From the NCBI GenBank assembly GCA_902798105.1, contig CADBVG010000049.1, forward strand, positions 25,177-61,364: 36,188 nt of DNA. Direction: 5' to 3'. Positions within the stretch are counted from its first letter, which is position 1. The number at the start of each line of letters is the position of its first letter. This DNA is from an uncultured Eubacteriales bacterium (GTDB lineage: Bacteria > Bacillota > Clostridia > Christensenellales > Aristaeellaceae). The notes under the pieces were generated by a model that saw only the letters and a list, made by a program, of their open reading frames with translations, searched no databases and was not told where the DNA came from. The position numbers and the translations under genes were made by a program. This document shows, one piece after another, positions 25,514 through 33,283 of this stretch.

Positions 25514-26426
25514 CGTAATACACCTTCTTTCCGAAGAACTTGAAGATCACCAGCGTGCATATCGCCAGCACGACGAACACGATCCACGCCAGGGCGCTGG
25601 CATAGCCGAATTCATTGTACTGGAAGGCGTCCCTGTAGATCAGGTAGTTGACGAACAGCGTAGCATTGTTCGGCCCGCCCTCCGTCATGACGTAGCTGTT
25701 GGTGAAGGTCATGAATCCGCCAATGATGCCCATCAGCGTGTTGTAGAACAGCACCGGCGAGATCATGGGGATGGTGATGTGGATGAACTTGGTCCACGCA
25801 CCGCCGCCGTCGATGTCCACCGCCTCCAGCAGCGTCGGCGAGACGTTGGCCAGGCCGGACAGGTAGATGACCATCGGCGCGCCGCAGGCCCATGCGCTCA
25901 TCAGGATCAGCGATGGCACCGCGCTGCCCTCGGCGTAGATCCACTTGCTGGTGGGCAGGCCCAACACCTTCAGGATTGCGTTGAACAGGCCGTAATCCGG
26001 GTTGAACATCCACATCCACAGCAGGCAGGAGGCTACCGCCGGCACGATGGACGGCACATAGAATATCGTCCGGAAAAAGGCCTTTCCCTTCAGGTGCCGG
26101 TTGTTCAGCAGGATCGCGACGGCGAGGGCGGTCAGCTGGGTCGCGATGACCGATCCGAAGGCGTACAGCACGGTGGCCTTGATGGATTTCCAGAAGAAAA
26201 AATCCTCCCTGAGCAGCTTCACATAATTCTGGAGCCCGACGAAATTGGCCGTGCCGAACACGCTCTTGTCGGTGAAGGAGATGATGAGGCTGTAGACAAA
26301 CTGGCCATAGGTCAAAAACACGATGCCCAGCAGCAGGGGCAGCATGAATATGTAGCCCGCTATCGCCTCGTTCCGACGCATCACCGACATGCCCTGGCTG
26401 CGGCGGGGATTCTCGTTGGCTGTCAT
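25497..26426 (-). CDS. CUT1 sugar ABC transporter permease, MalF type
   Basis: The 309-residue permease begins with a cytosolic tail, then AIAGYIFMLPLLLGIVF and further membrane segments. Its EAA loop reads LEAVDIDGGGAWTKFIHITIP. The ATG at 26426 follows GAGGTG by 9 nt; the frame stays open upstream but the added residues are Gly/Ala/Pro-rich and unlike the family. A 125-bp gap with hairpins separates it from the solute-binding protein gene. No ATPase gene is in the window, so the pair probably uses a shared MsiK/UgpC-type ATPase encoded elsewhere. Confidence 0.92.
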   Translation of the reverse strand: MTANENPRRSQGMSVMRRNEAIAGYIFMLPLLLGIVFLTYGQFVYSLIISFTDKSVFGTANFVGLQNYVKLLREDFFFWKSIKATVLYAFGSVIATQLTALAVAILLNNRHLKGKAFFRTIFYVPSIVPAVASCLLWMWMFNPDYGLFNAILKVLGLPTSKWIYAEGSAVPSLILMSAWACGAPMVIYLSGLANVSPTLLEAVDIDGGGAWTKFIHITIPMISPVLFYNTLMGIIGGFMTFTNSYVMTEGGPNNATLFVNYLIYRDAFQYNEFGYASALAWIVFVVLAICTLVIFKFFGKKVYYGGADQ

Positions 26427-26511
26427 ATGGGTTCGCACCTCTTTCCGGCGGTATTCCGCATGGACGTCAGCCGGGCCTCCCCCGGCGGCCCGCCCATGAG
26501 ATAAGACAGGA

Positions 26512-26530
26512 TGGGGGCCGTTGGCCCCCA
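26512..26530 (-). other. Intercistronic hairpin after the solute-binding protein gene
   Basis: TGGGGGCC (26512-26519) and GGCCCCCA (26523-26530) form a perfect 8-bp stem with a 3-nt loop. Hairpins here are common in ABC operons, where they keep binding-protein mRNA more abundant than permease mRNA; that role is inferred. Confidence 0.6.
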
Positions 26531-26551
26531 CCCCTCATGCGTCATCGCAGG

Positions 26552-27883
26552 TCAGGAAATACTGGCCAGGTAGTCCGCCATGACCTTGTCCAGCTCGCCG
26601 CGGATGCCTTCCATGGCGTCCTTGGCGGTCTCGGTGCCCAGAAGCACGTTGTCCAGGGCGGGGATGTACAGGTCCTCCAGCTGCTGCACGCAGCCATAGG
26701 TGAAGTAGGCCGATGGATGTGTATTCTTCAGCGCCCAGTCGATGCAGGCCTCGCGGTAGTGGGCCGGGTGCACGCCCTCGGTCATCCACTTGTCGATCAG
26801 GGTCTCGTCGGTGTACCACTCCTCGGAAACCGGCATCCACAGGCCGGAGGTGATGAAGTCCATCACGAAGTCGGTGTTCATGATGTAGGAGGCCAGCAGC
26901 AGCGCCTCTTCATAGTGCTGGGTATCGCGGAACACGACCACGGGGGTGCCGGTGTTGGCGGTCTTGGGCTCCTTGAAGTAGGGCAGCACGCCCACGTCGT
27001 AGGTAATACCGTCCTCCTCGGCGGCGATGGCCATAGATTGGAAATTCCACTGGCCGCTGATGACCATGGCGCAGGAATTGCTCAGGAAGCAGGCGCTCAT
27101 GTCCATGTTGTTGGCGGCATCCTCGGCGGAGGGCATGACATGCTCCACGTTGACCAGGTCCGCGATGGACTGGAACACCTCGGTGGCCGCGTCGTCGTAC
27201 AGGGCAATGCCCTTGCCGTCCTCGGTGAACAGGCCGGTGCCGTTGGAGTACAGGAAAGACTCGTACACGTAGTCGCGGTCGTCCATCTTCACGGCGTAGG
27301 TCTTGATGTTGTTCGGGTCAAAGCCGTCCTCGCCGGGGTGCTTGCCGTTGGCGTCCACGGTCAGCTGGCGGCAGACCTCGACGAACTCATCCCAGGTCCA
27401 GGCGTCCTCTGCCTTCGACGGCGGATAGGCCACGCCCATCTGGTCGAAGTAGGTGGGATTGTAGAAGATCATGACGACCTCGTCCGCCACGGACACGCCG
27501 ACCACGTTGCCGTTCTTGTCGATGAACTTGTTGCTGTCCATCTTCGCGTCCACGTTGCCGCTCTCCAGCGCGGGGGTCAGGTCCTTCAGCATGCCCTCGT
27601 TGGCCCACTGCACGACGATGGGCTCGGAGAGGTAGCCCACATCCGGCAGCTCGTTGGCGGCGGCCATCGTGGTCATCTTCGTCACATAATCCTCGGGGGT
27701 GTACAGGTACTCCACCTTGATGCCGGTCTCGTCGGTAAACCGGGCCAGCGCGCCCTCCAGGATTGCCTTCTCGGCGGCGTCTCCCCAGCTGGAGAAGGTC
27801 AGTGTAACCTCTTCCTCGGCCAGGGCGGGCGCCATCATCAACGCCAGGGACAGGGTCAGCAGTATGCACAGCAGCTTCTTCAT
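26552..27883 (-). CDS. Extracellular solute-binding protein, family 1
   Basis: The 443-residue exported protein captures sugar for the adjoining permeases. It has a signal peptide (MKKLLCILLTLSLALMMAPALA) without a clear lipobox, then the mature start EEEVTLTFSSWGD and family-1 features such as KVEYLYTPEDYVTKMTTMAA, LPDVGYLS and FYNPTYFDQMGVAYPP. Without a lipid anchor it would need another way to stay near the cell; a Cys at residue 6 is too early for a lipobox. AAGGAAG is the ribosome site. It is the first gene of the transporter-GH127 operon. Confidence 0.92.
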   Translation of the reverse strand: MKKLLCILLTLSLALMMAPALAEEEVTLTFSSWGDAAEKAILEGALARFTDETGIKVEYLYTPEDYVTKMTTMAAANELPDVGYLSEPIVVQWANEGMLKDLTPALESGNVDAKMDSNKFIDKNGNVVGVSVADEVVMIFYNPTYFDQMGVAYPPSKAEDAWTWDEFVEVCRQLTVDANGKHPGEDGFDPNNIKTYAVKMDDRDYVYESFLYSNGTGLFTEDGKGIALYDDAATEVFQSIADLVNVEHVMPSAEDAANNMDMSACFLSNSCAMVISGQWNFQSMAIAAEEDGITYDVGVLPYFKEPKTANTGTPVVVFRDTQHYEEALLLASYIMNTDFVMDFITSGLWMPVSEEWYTDETLIDKWMTEGVHPAHYREACIDWALKNTHPSAYFTYGCVQQLEDLYIPALDNVLLGTETAKDAMEGIRGELDKVMADYLASIS

Positions 27884-27972
27884 GGTACACGCTTCCTTTC
27901 TTCTATCGGTGTCGTTGCCGGTCCTCCGGGGTCTGTCCGTCGAAAAACCGCTTCCCGCACCTCGTTGGCCTG

Positions 27973-28001
27973 ATTATATCACTGATTAATATTTAAGTAC
28001 A
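27973..28001 (-). promoter_or_regulatory. Promoter of the transporter operon with an overlapping operator
   Basis: Minus strand: TATAAT at 27978-27973 and a poor -35, TGTACT (28001-27996), 17 bp apart. An ATCACTGATTA motif (27978-27988 on the plus strand) sits between -10 and -35 and matches the palindrome at 28054-28066 at 12 of 13 bases. A weak -35 and a site over the core promoter indicate a regulated promoter. Confidence 0.65.
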
Positions 28002-28053
28002 GGTATCATTTACGGGAATTGGTTTCTGTTTTTGGCCTATATCTTGCTTAACA

Positions 28054-28066
28054 TAATCAGTGATTA
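28054..28066. promoter_or_regulatory. Candidate operator palindrome TAATCA-G-TGATTA
   Basis: A perfect 13-bp palindrome overlapping the end of the AraC-type gene, centred about 77 bp upstream of the promoter-overlapping copy. Two copies at this distance would allow looping. Confidence 0.5.
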
Positions 28067-28858
28067 AGCATTGTTCTGGTGCTGTCCGCTGTACAGGTTC
28101 CGATAGGTCGACGGCGGCATGCCCTCACTCTTCAAAAACACAGTGCTGAAGAACTTGGGGTTGCTGTAGCCGCACTCGACGGCGATCTGCTGGATCGTCT
28201 TGACCCCGCTGAGCAGCTCCCGCTTGGCCCGCTGTATCCGCATCCGGTGAATGTACTGCCGGAAGGAGCAGCCCGCGCTCTCGTGGAACAGCCGGGACAG
28301 GTAATCCTCGGTGTAGCCCAATGCCCCGGCCAGGTCCCGCAGGGTCAGCTTCTCGTAGCAATGCAGCCGTATGTATTCCAGCATCCGGCTGGCCACTGCC
28401 GTGCGGGGCGCCTCCCTGGCTTCCTGTCGCAACTCCAGCAGAAGTATGGAAAGCATGTAATCACAGATCTGCGAGCGGCCCATTCCCATGCTGTTTTCGT
28501 TGATCAGCTGGTGAAATCCGAAGACAAGCCGGTTGAGGGCGGGTTCCGGCAGGTCGAGCTGAAGCGCGTCAAAGACGAGGGCGTCCCCGTAGAGGGAACC
28601 GCCGCTTTCAAAGTGCGCCCAGTAGTATACTGGGGGTTCCGTGCCTTCCACCGGCACGCCAAGGTGCCGATGACCCGCGGGCAGCAGCAACGCCTGCCCC
28701 GCCCGCACTGTGTATTGCCTCTGACCGACGCAGATGCCGAAGCAGCCGCGTTCCACCACAATGATCACGCTGGTGCCCAGTACCCGGTCCGGGTGCAGCC
28801 AATGCCCGGTGGCTTCAAACTGGCCCGCCGATACAAAGCGCACCGGAAGCCGAAGCAT
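28064..28858 (-). CDS. AraC-family transcriptional regulator
   Basis: The product of about 264 residues has an N-terminal cupin-like sensing domain (for example YTVRAGQALLLPAGHRHLG) and a C-terminal AraC double helix-turn-helix (LTLRDLAGALGYTEDYLSRLF, then the signature IQQIAVECGYSNPKFFSTVFL). Such proteins usually activate sugar genes when ligand is bound. The start is uncertain: ATG 28858 has GGAGG 5 nt upstream; TTG 28873 has GGAGGGG 6 nt upstream; readings further up run into the promoter. It sits just upstream of, and reads toward, the transporter operon, with no terminator seen between. Confidence 0.88.
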   Translation of the reverse strand: MLRLPVRFVSAGQFEATGHWLHPDRVLGTSVIIVVERGCFGICVGQRQYTVRAGQALLLPAGHRHLGVPVEGTEPPVYYWAHFESGGSLYGDALVFDALQLDLPEPALNRLVFGFHQLINENSMGMGRSQICDYMLSILLLELRQEAREAPRTAVASRMLEYIRLHCYEKLTLRDLAGALGYTEDYLSRLFHESAGCSFRQYIHRMRIQRAKRELLSGVKTIQQIAVECGYSNPKFFSTVFLKSEGMPPSTYRNLYSGQHQNNA

Positions 28859-28901
28859 CATGTCCTCCGCCAAGCGTATCCCTCCCCTCCGCGTCAACTT
28901 A

Positions 28902-28930
28902 ATCATAATATACATCCGCTTAGGTTGCAA
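28902..28930 (-). promoter_or_regulatory. Promoter of the AraC-type gene
   Basis: Minus strand TTGCAA (28930-28925), 17-bp spacer, TATGAT (28907-28902). This places upstream ATG codons outside the transcript and fixes the gene start near 28858-28873. Confidence 0.78.
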
Positions 28931-28960
28931 GCGTTAATAAACCATTGGTCTTGCTTAATT

Positions 28961-28977
28961 TGATTAATTATTAATCA
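28961..28977. promoter_or_regulatory. Candidate operator in the araC-lacI divergent region
   Basis: TGATTAATTATTAATCA is an 8+1+8 palindrome with the same TGATTA half-site as the two sites near the transporter promoter. It is preceded by TTGCTTAAT, like the TTGCTTAAC before the 28054 site. Its position between divergent regulator promoters suggests autoregulation. Confidence 0.55.
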
Positions 28978-29006
28978 TATTTTAACAATTATTCACGTAT
29001 TCGGCA

Positions 29007-29035
29007 TTGTTTTACAGCGCCCGGGAATTTATAAT
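29007..29035 (+). promoter_or_regulatory. Promoter of the LacI-type gene
   Basis: TTGTTT (29007-29012), 17-bp spacer, TATAAT (29030-29035). The predicted leader is only about 11 nt and has a poor Shine-Dalgarno (CGGTGA), so translation is probably weak. Confidence 0.78.
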
Positions 29036-29052
29036 AGAAACGGTGATTGCAT

Positions 29053-30060
29053 ATGATTACGATTAAAGACATCGCCCGCGAAACCGGGCTGTCCACGGCC
29101 ACCGTATCCAACGCGCTGTCCGGCAAGGGGCGCGTCAGCGAGGTGAAGCGGCGTCAGATTGTCGAGACAGCCAAGCGAATGGGCTACGACCTGTCCCGCG
29201 TGCACACTTCACCCGCGTCCCGGGTCATCGCGGTATTCGTCGAAACCCTGTCCGTCATATTCTGCACCCACATCGCCGAGGGCATCTGTCGCGCCGCCGA
29301 GAAAAACGGCTTCCAGGTGAAGCTGTACAACCTGGACCTGCTGCACGACAGCAGCTTCAATCCCCCCCGGGAGCACGTGCGCAAAAAGCTGGAACGCGTC
29401 GCAAGACAGCTTGACGCCGCCACCCTCGGCGCGATCTATGTCTCCCAGTATCCCCGGGATGTGACCGGGATCATGCCGGTGCTCCCCTTCCCCGTGGTCT
29501 ACGCCTACTGCTACACCAGCGACGGCGCGCCCAGCGTGAACACCGACGACCAGCAGGGTGCCTATATCGCCACCCGGCACCTGCTGGACATCGGCAAGCG
29601 GCGCATCGCCATGATCAGCGGTCCCATCAATTCGGTGCCGATGACCAAGCGTTTCTCCGGCTACCAGCGGGCCCTGATCGACGCGGGCCTGTCGCTGGAC
29701 CTGCGGATGGTCAAGGTCAGCGATTGGGAGATTCAACACAGCTGCGACAGCATGACGGAGCTGTTGCGGCTGAATCCGCCGCCGGACGGGGTGTTCTGCC
29801 AGAGCGACCACATTGCGCTGGGCGTTTGCAAGTCCATCCGGGACGCCGGCCTGCGCATCCCCGAGGACATCGCCGTCGTCGGGTTCGACAACTACGACTT
29901 CGACATGTTCGTCTCCCCTACCCTCACCTCCATCGACCAGCCCCTGGAAAGGATCGGAAACGTGGCCTTTGCCCAGCTGTTCAGCGTCATCGAAAAGCAG
30001 GCGATCAAGGAAAAGAGCGTCCTGCTGGACGCTCAAATTGTCAAACGGGGTTCGGCGTAA
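29053..30060 (+). CDS. LacI-family transcriptional regulator
   Basis: The 335-residue repressor has the N-terminal LacI helix-turn-helix (MITIKDIARETGLSTATVSNALSGKGRVS) and hinge, followed by a periplasmic-binding-protein-like sensing domain with GIMPVLPFPVVYAYCY, KRRIAMISGP, DGVFCQSDHIALGV and EDIAVVGFDNYD. It is divergent from the AraC-type gene and the transporter operon and shares candidate operators with them, so it probably controls arabinofuranoside uptake. The ATG at 29053 is preferred over a TTG at 29047 by conservation of the family start. Confidence 0.9.
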   Translation: MITIKDIARETGLSTATVSNALSGKGRVSEVKRRQIVETAKRMGYDLSRVHTSPASRVIAVFVETLSVIFCTHIAEGICRAAEKNGFQVKLYNLDLLHDSSFNPPREHVRKKLERVARQLDAATLGAIYVSQYPRDVTGIMPVLPFPVVYAYCYTSDGAPSVNTDDQQGAYIATRHLLDIGKRRIAMISGPINSVPMTKRFSGYQRALIDAGLSLDLRMVKVSDWEIQHSCDSMTELLRLNPPPDGVFCQSDHIALGVCKSIRDAGLRIPEDIAVVGFDNYDFDMFVSPTLTSIDQPLERIGNVAFAQLFSVIEKQAIKEKSVLLDAQIVKRGSA

Positions 30061-30074
30061 AGTAAAAAACGAAA

Positions 30075-30133
30075 GGGACTGCCTCAATACGGCGCTTGCC
30101 GATATCGTTTTGAGGCAGTCCCCTATTTTTTTC
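30075..30133. terminator. Strong bidirectional terminator
   Basis: GGGACTGCCTCAA (30075-30087) pairs with TTGAGGCAGTCCC (30110-30122), with a small GGC/GCC hairpin inside the loop. CTATTTTTTT follows on the plus strand and TTTCGTTTTTTAC on the minus strand. It separates the convergent lacI and L,D-transpeptidase genes. Confidence 0.9.
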
Positions 30134-30141
30134 ACTATGGC

Positions 30142-30867
30142 TTACAGCGTGCCGTTCATGTTCTCCAGCGTGTCGATCACCACGACGCAGTCTTCGCGCA
30201 CGTTCTGCATCACCAGCTTCATGATGTTCTCGGGCATGGCCACGCAGCCGCCCGTGTAGGGCTTGGTCGGGCCAAAGCAGTGCAGGAAGATGGCGGAGCC
30301 GCGGCCCGGGGTGCCATCCTCGTTAAAACTGATGTTCAGGCAGTACTGGTACTGATACTCGTAGTCGACGATGTGCTCGCTGTCGTCCATCGCCAGCCCG
30401 GCATAATCCTTGATGTCCACCATCTCGTTGTAGCGGTAGTCGGGGTCGCCGGACCAGTAGGTGTCATCGTCAACCTGGACATAGGGAATCGCGCAGCCAG
30501 GGTCGGGGGCAATGCCGAAGGCCTTGTTGAAGCGGTACACACCCACGGGCGTCTGGCCGCAGCCCTCCACGTGGTCGGCATCCAGGCACAGGCCGTTCTT
30601 GCCCACAAAGCCGGGAGTAGACAGGATCTGCTTCCAGTTGCCGTCCGCGTCCTTCTGGTGCATGGAGATGCTGGCCGTGGTGCGATCCATTGCCATGGCG
30701 GCCACAACAAACAGCTGCTGGGCATCCTGGGCGGCAGGGAGCTTGGTTACCCACTCCGGGGAATCGACGACCGGCTGGATGTCGGCGTGCAGGCCGTCAT
30801 CGGCCAGCGCGGTCAGCCCGCAGAGCAGGATAGCCAGTGTCAGGACAAACGTGAACATCTTTTTCAT
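30142..30867 (-). CDS. Exported L,D-transpeptidase (YkuD-like)
   Basis: L,D-transpeptidases form 3-3 peptidoglycan crosslinks or attach wall proteins outside the cell. The 241-residue protein has a signal peptide (MKKMFTFVLTLAILLCGLTALA) and a YkuD-type domain with GQTPVGVYRF and the active-site block ending FLHCFGPTKPYTGGCVAMP, with His 196 and nucleophile Cys 208. The usual Arg two residues after the Cys (SxGCxR) is Ala here. AGGAGG is 8 nt before the ATG. It lies 34 bp after the 725-aa wall protein gene, so the two probably form one operon concerned with the cell wall. Confidence 0.82.
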   Translation of the reverse strand: MKKMFTFVLTLAILLCGLTALADDGLHADIQPVVDSPEWVTKLPAAQDAQQLFVVAAMAMDRTTASISMHQKDADGNWKQILSTPGFVGKNGLCLDADHVEGCGQTPVGVYRFNKAFGIAPDPGCAIPYVQVDDDTYWSGDPDYRYNEMVDIKDYAGLAMDDSEHIVDYEYQYQYCLNISFNEDGTPGRGSAIFLHCFGPTKPYTGGCVAMPENIMKLVMQNVREDCVVVIDTLENMNGTL

Positions 30868-30901
30868 GGTGTCATCCTCCTATTGAGTGGGTTCCCGTCC
30901 A

Positions 30902-33079
30902 TCACGGCGTGAACACGCGGCTGATCTCCACGACCTTGCCGGATTCGATGCGAACGTTGGTGTTGTACTGGTCGAAGATATCGTATTCAGCAGCCATCAT
31001 GGCGTCCACGATGCCTTCGTAGTCCGCCTTGACCGGCTCGGCGTCGATGACAGAGGCGTCGATGAAGGTCGCGGTGGGATCCACAACCAGCGTGGTCACG
31101 CCCTCCTCGGTATAGGCGGAGATGTCGTCGTCGCCGCAGAAGCGCCAGCTGTTGCCCTCCTCAATGGGCTCAAGGTCGATGCCGCCCTGGAGCAGTCCGC
31201 CGTTGATCTGAATCTTGTCCCCAAACTCGATGCTGCTGACCTGCACCGCTTCGCCGTTCACGACGATGGAATCGCCGATATTCAGCGCTTCAAGCTGGGC
31301 GATGTCATACATATCTTCGCTGAAGATGTGCACGGCGTTCATGTAGATGCCAGAGGCGCCCTTCATCACGTCGCCGCGGTTGAAGGCCACCGGATAGATG
31401 CCGTCCTCGAGGCTGTTGACGTTGATGTCCCGCACGATCGGCGCAACGGTCTTGGGTTCGTTGGCGGCGGCGGAATCAAAGCTCACGACATTGCTGAGCC
31501 ACTTGTCGCCAGTCTCGTCCACAACCGCCATGGCGGCGAAGTTCAGGTTGCCCTCGCCCCAGGCATTGGCGGCCCGGAAGCTGCCGGAGACGCTGTTGGC
31601 GGAATTGGCCTTGAGCTTCTCGCCGTCAATGACCATCACCATGTCGTCGCGGTTGAAATCGGGGTTGTCTCCGAAGGTCAGCAGCAGCGCGTTGAACATG
31701 CAGTCCTCGGCGCCCATGTTGTACAGGGACCAGCTGTAGGTGGTCACGTCGCTGTCGGCCTCTTCATCGGTGGAGGGGGTCACGGTCAGCACCAGGTTCA
31801 CCGGCGTGTCGGCGCCGCTCTCCGTCAGGGTCGCATTGGTCGCCTCCAGCCAGGCGCTGACCAGGGCGTCCACGTCCGCAGGACGCACGCTGCCCTTTTG
31901 GAAGGTCAGGCCGTGGGCCTCGTCGAAGCCCGTGAAAGCGGTGTCCAGCTTCTTGCCGTAGATGCCGTCGAAGCCGCCGGCGTCATAGCCCACCTGCTTG
32001 AGCATCTGCTGGATGGCGCGCACATCCTCGCCGCGGTCGCCGAATTCGATCGTCTCACCGGGCTCAATGGTCTCGCGCTGCTCAAAGCCGCAGCCACGGC
32101 AGACACGCACGCGCTCGCCCGCCTCGGCGCGGGTCATCTCCTTCACGGTCTCCCAGGGGCCGAAATCGTGCTTCAGGTCCTCCAGCGTCTGGGGCCAGGC
32201 GATGCCGTCGGGATTCAGGCCGCGGTCCTTCTGGTACTGCATCAGCGCCTTCTCGGAGCCGCCGCCGAAGATGCCGTCCGCGCCGCCGGCGTTCAGGTAG
32301 TTCTGCTCCACCAGCAGCTGCTGCATGGCGCGCACCGCGTCGCCCCGGTCGCCGCGGCGCAGGGTGCCCTCGGGATCGTAGCTTTCGGGCTTCGTGGTGT
32401 AGCCGCAGTTCTTGCAGACCTGAGCCCGTTTGCCCGAGGAATGGTCAGTGGCCTCTTCGATCACCTTCCACTCATAGTCATGGGGCAGCATGTCGATCGC
32501 CCGGGTCTCCACCTTTTTGCAGACCTTGCAGACGCGCTCCTTCTGGCCCTTGGCGGTGCAGGTGGGCTCCTTGGTCACCTTCCAGCTGCCGTACTGGTGG
32601 TCGGCATAGTATTTCTCAGTCTCCACCTCGCCGCAATTCTTGCAGGTGCGCTTGCGGGTGCCCTGCACGGAGCAGGTGGCCTCCTTGGTCACCTTCCATT
32701 TGCCCCAGCTGTGCCCTGTCTTCTTGATGCTCTCCCGATCCGTCTCCCCGCAGTACTTGCAGGTGCGCTCGCGGGTGCCCTTCTTGGTGCAGGTGGGTTC
32801 CTTGATGACGACCCACTTGCCCCACTTGTGGGGGCAGGTATCGCTCAGGTACTTGGCCTGAACCCAACCGTAGCGGCACTCATAGAAGCCGTTCTCATAA
32901 TCCGTACAGGTCAGGTCGTGCCCGACGTGCAGCTCCATGGTGACGCCGGAGTACTTGTCCGGCTCCTGATAGGCATAGCAGTCCTTCTTGACGTACATCT
33001 TCTGCTTCATCGCCAGTGCGGGCGCGGCCAGGGCCACGAGAAGCGCAAGCGTGAAGACGATCATCGCGATCTTCTTCAT
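30902..33079 (-). CDS. Modular exported protein: Cys-pair repeats, two PG-binding modules, shared C-terminal domain
   Basis: The 725-residue protein has a signal peptide (about 1-23) and an SH3-like segment (about 27-80). Five repeats of roughly 39 residues follow: about 82-122, 123-161, 162-200, 201-238 and 303-342, of the type WGKWKVTKEATC...RTCKNCGE. The fourth and fifth lack the first Cys but keep a CxxC. Peptidoglycan-binding modules lie at about 240-302 (RRGDRGDAVRAMQQLL) and 344-410 (EFGDRGEDVRAIQQML). A beta-rich region (425-540) and the domain shared with the small exported protein at 20055 (about 555-725) end it. No catalytic domain is evident. The start at 33079 follows AGGAGG by 8 nt. 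It probably anchors to the wall and acts with the L,D-transpeptidase. Confidence 0.82.
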   Translation of the reverse strand: MKKIAMIVFTLALLVALAAPALAMKQKMYVKKDCYAYQEPDKYSGVTMELHVGHDLTCTDYENGFYECRYGWVQAKYLSDTCPHKWGKWVVIKEPTCTKKGTRERTCKYCGETDRESIKKTGHSWGKWKVTKEATCSVQGTRKRTCKNCGEVETEKYYADHQYGSWKVTKEPTCTAKGQKERVCKVCKKVETRAIDMLPHDYEWKVIEEATDHSSGKRAQVCKNCGYTTKPESYDPEGTLRRGDRGDAVRAMQQLLVEQNYLNAGGADGIFGGGSEKALMQYQKDRGLNPDGIAWPQTLEDLKHDFGPWETVKEMTRAEAGERVRVCRGCGFEQRETIEPGETIEFGDRGEDVRAIQQMLKQVGYDAGGFDGIYGKKLDTAFTGFDEAHGLTFQKGSVRPADVDALVSAWLEATNATLTESGADTPVNLVLTVTPSTDEEADSDVTTYSWSLYNMGAEDCMFNALLLTFGDNPDFNRDDMVMVIDGEKLKANSANSVSGSFRAANAWGEGNLNFAAMAVVDETGDKWLSNVVSFDSAAANEPKTVAPIVRDINVNSLEDGIYPVAFNRGDVMKGASGIYMNAVHIFSEDMYDIAQLEALNIGDSIVVNGEAVQVSSIEFGDKIQINGGLLQGGIDLEPIEEGNSWRFCGDDDISAYTEEGVTTLVVDPTATFIDASVIDAEPVKADYEGIVDAMMAAEYDIFDQYNTNVRIESGKVVEISRVFTP

Positions 33080-33101
33080 TTGCAAAACCTCCTTTTGATT
33101 C

Positions 33102-33217
33102 CTTGGGAACTACCGCACAATACGGCGGCACATCTGGCGGTGCCTTTTCCGCCAGTCATCTCTTGCAGATTTTTTGATTTACCGCCAGTAAACCTTCAAA
33201 ATCCGGTATTTCCCTTG
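33102..33217 (+). mobile_element. MITE-like element copy 3 (internally deleted)
   Basis: The element spans 33106-33213 (108 bp) and is flanked by CTTG at 33102-33105 and 33214-33217, a target duplication different from the TTAA of copies 1 and 2. The first 75 bp are identical to the other copies. About 21 bp near the right end are missing, including the inner right arm, but the terminal CGGTATTTCC remains. It lies in the 5' leader of the 725-aa protein gene, 9 bp from its ribosome site. Confidence 0.87.
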
Positions 33218-33238
33218 CTTTGGCGTGCATGTGTTTTT

Positions 33239-33275
33239 GAATTCACCATGTCAGCTTCCGGCATATGGTGAATTC
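33239..33275. promoter_or_regulatory. 11-bp inverted repeat at the 5' end of the modular-protein transcript
   Basis: GAATTCACCAT (33239-33249) and ATGGTGAATTC (33265-33275) pair perfectly around a 15-nt loop. Transcription from the promoter at 33284-33312 should begin about where the stem begins, so the mRNA would start with a hairpin; an operator is the alternative. Confidence 0.6.
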
Positions 33276-33283
33276 GCTCTCCC

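Noticed and set aside
28859..28930. Longer AraC-type protein starting near 28930
   Set aside because: The extra codons cover the -35 and -10 elements and a purine-rich ribosome site, so they are upstream of or at the transcript start.
30887..33271. Long plus-strand open frame opposite the modular exported protein
   Set aside because: The minus strand shows a signal peptide, repeats and PG-binding modules with a proper ribosome site; the plus-strand frame is a compositional shadow that also runs through the MITE.
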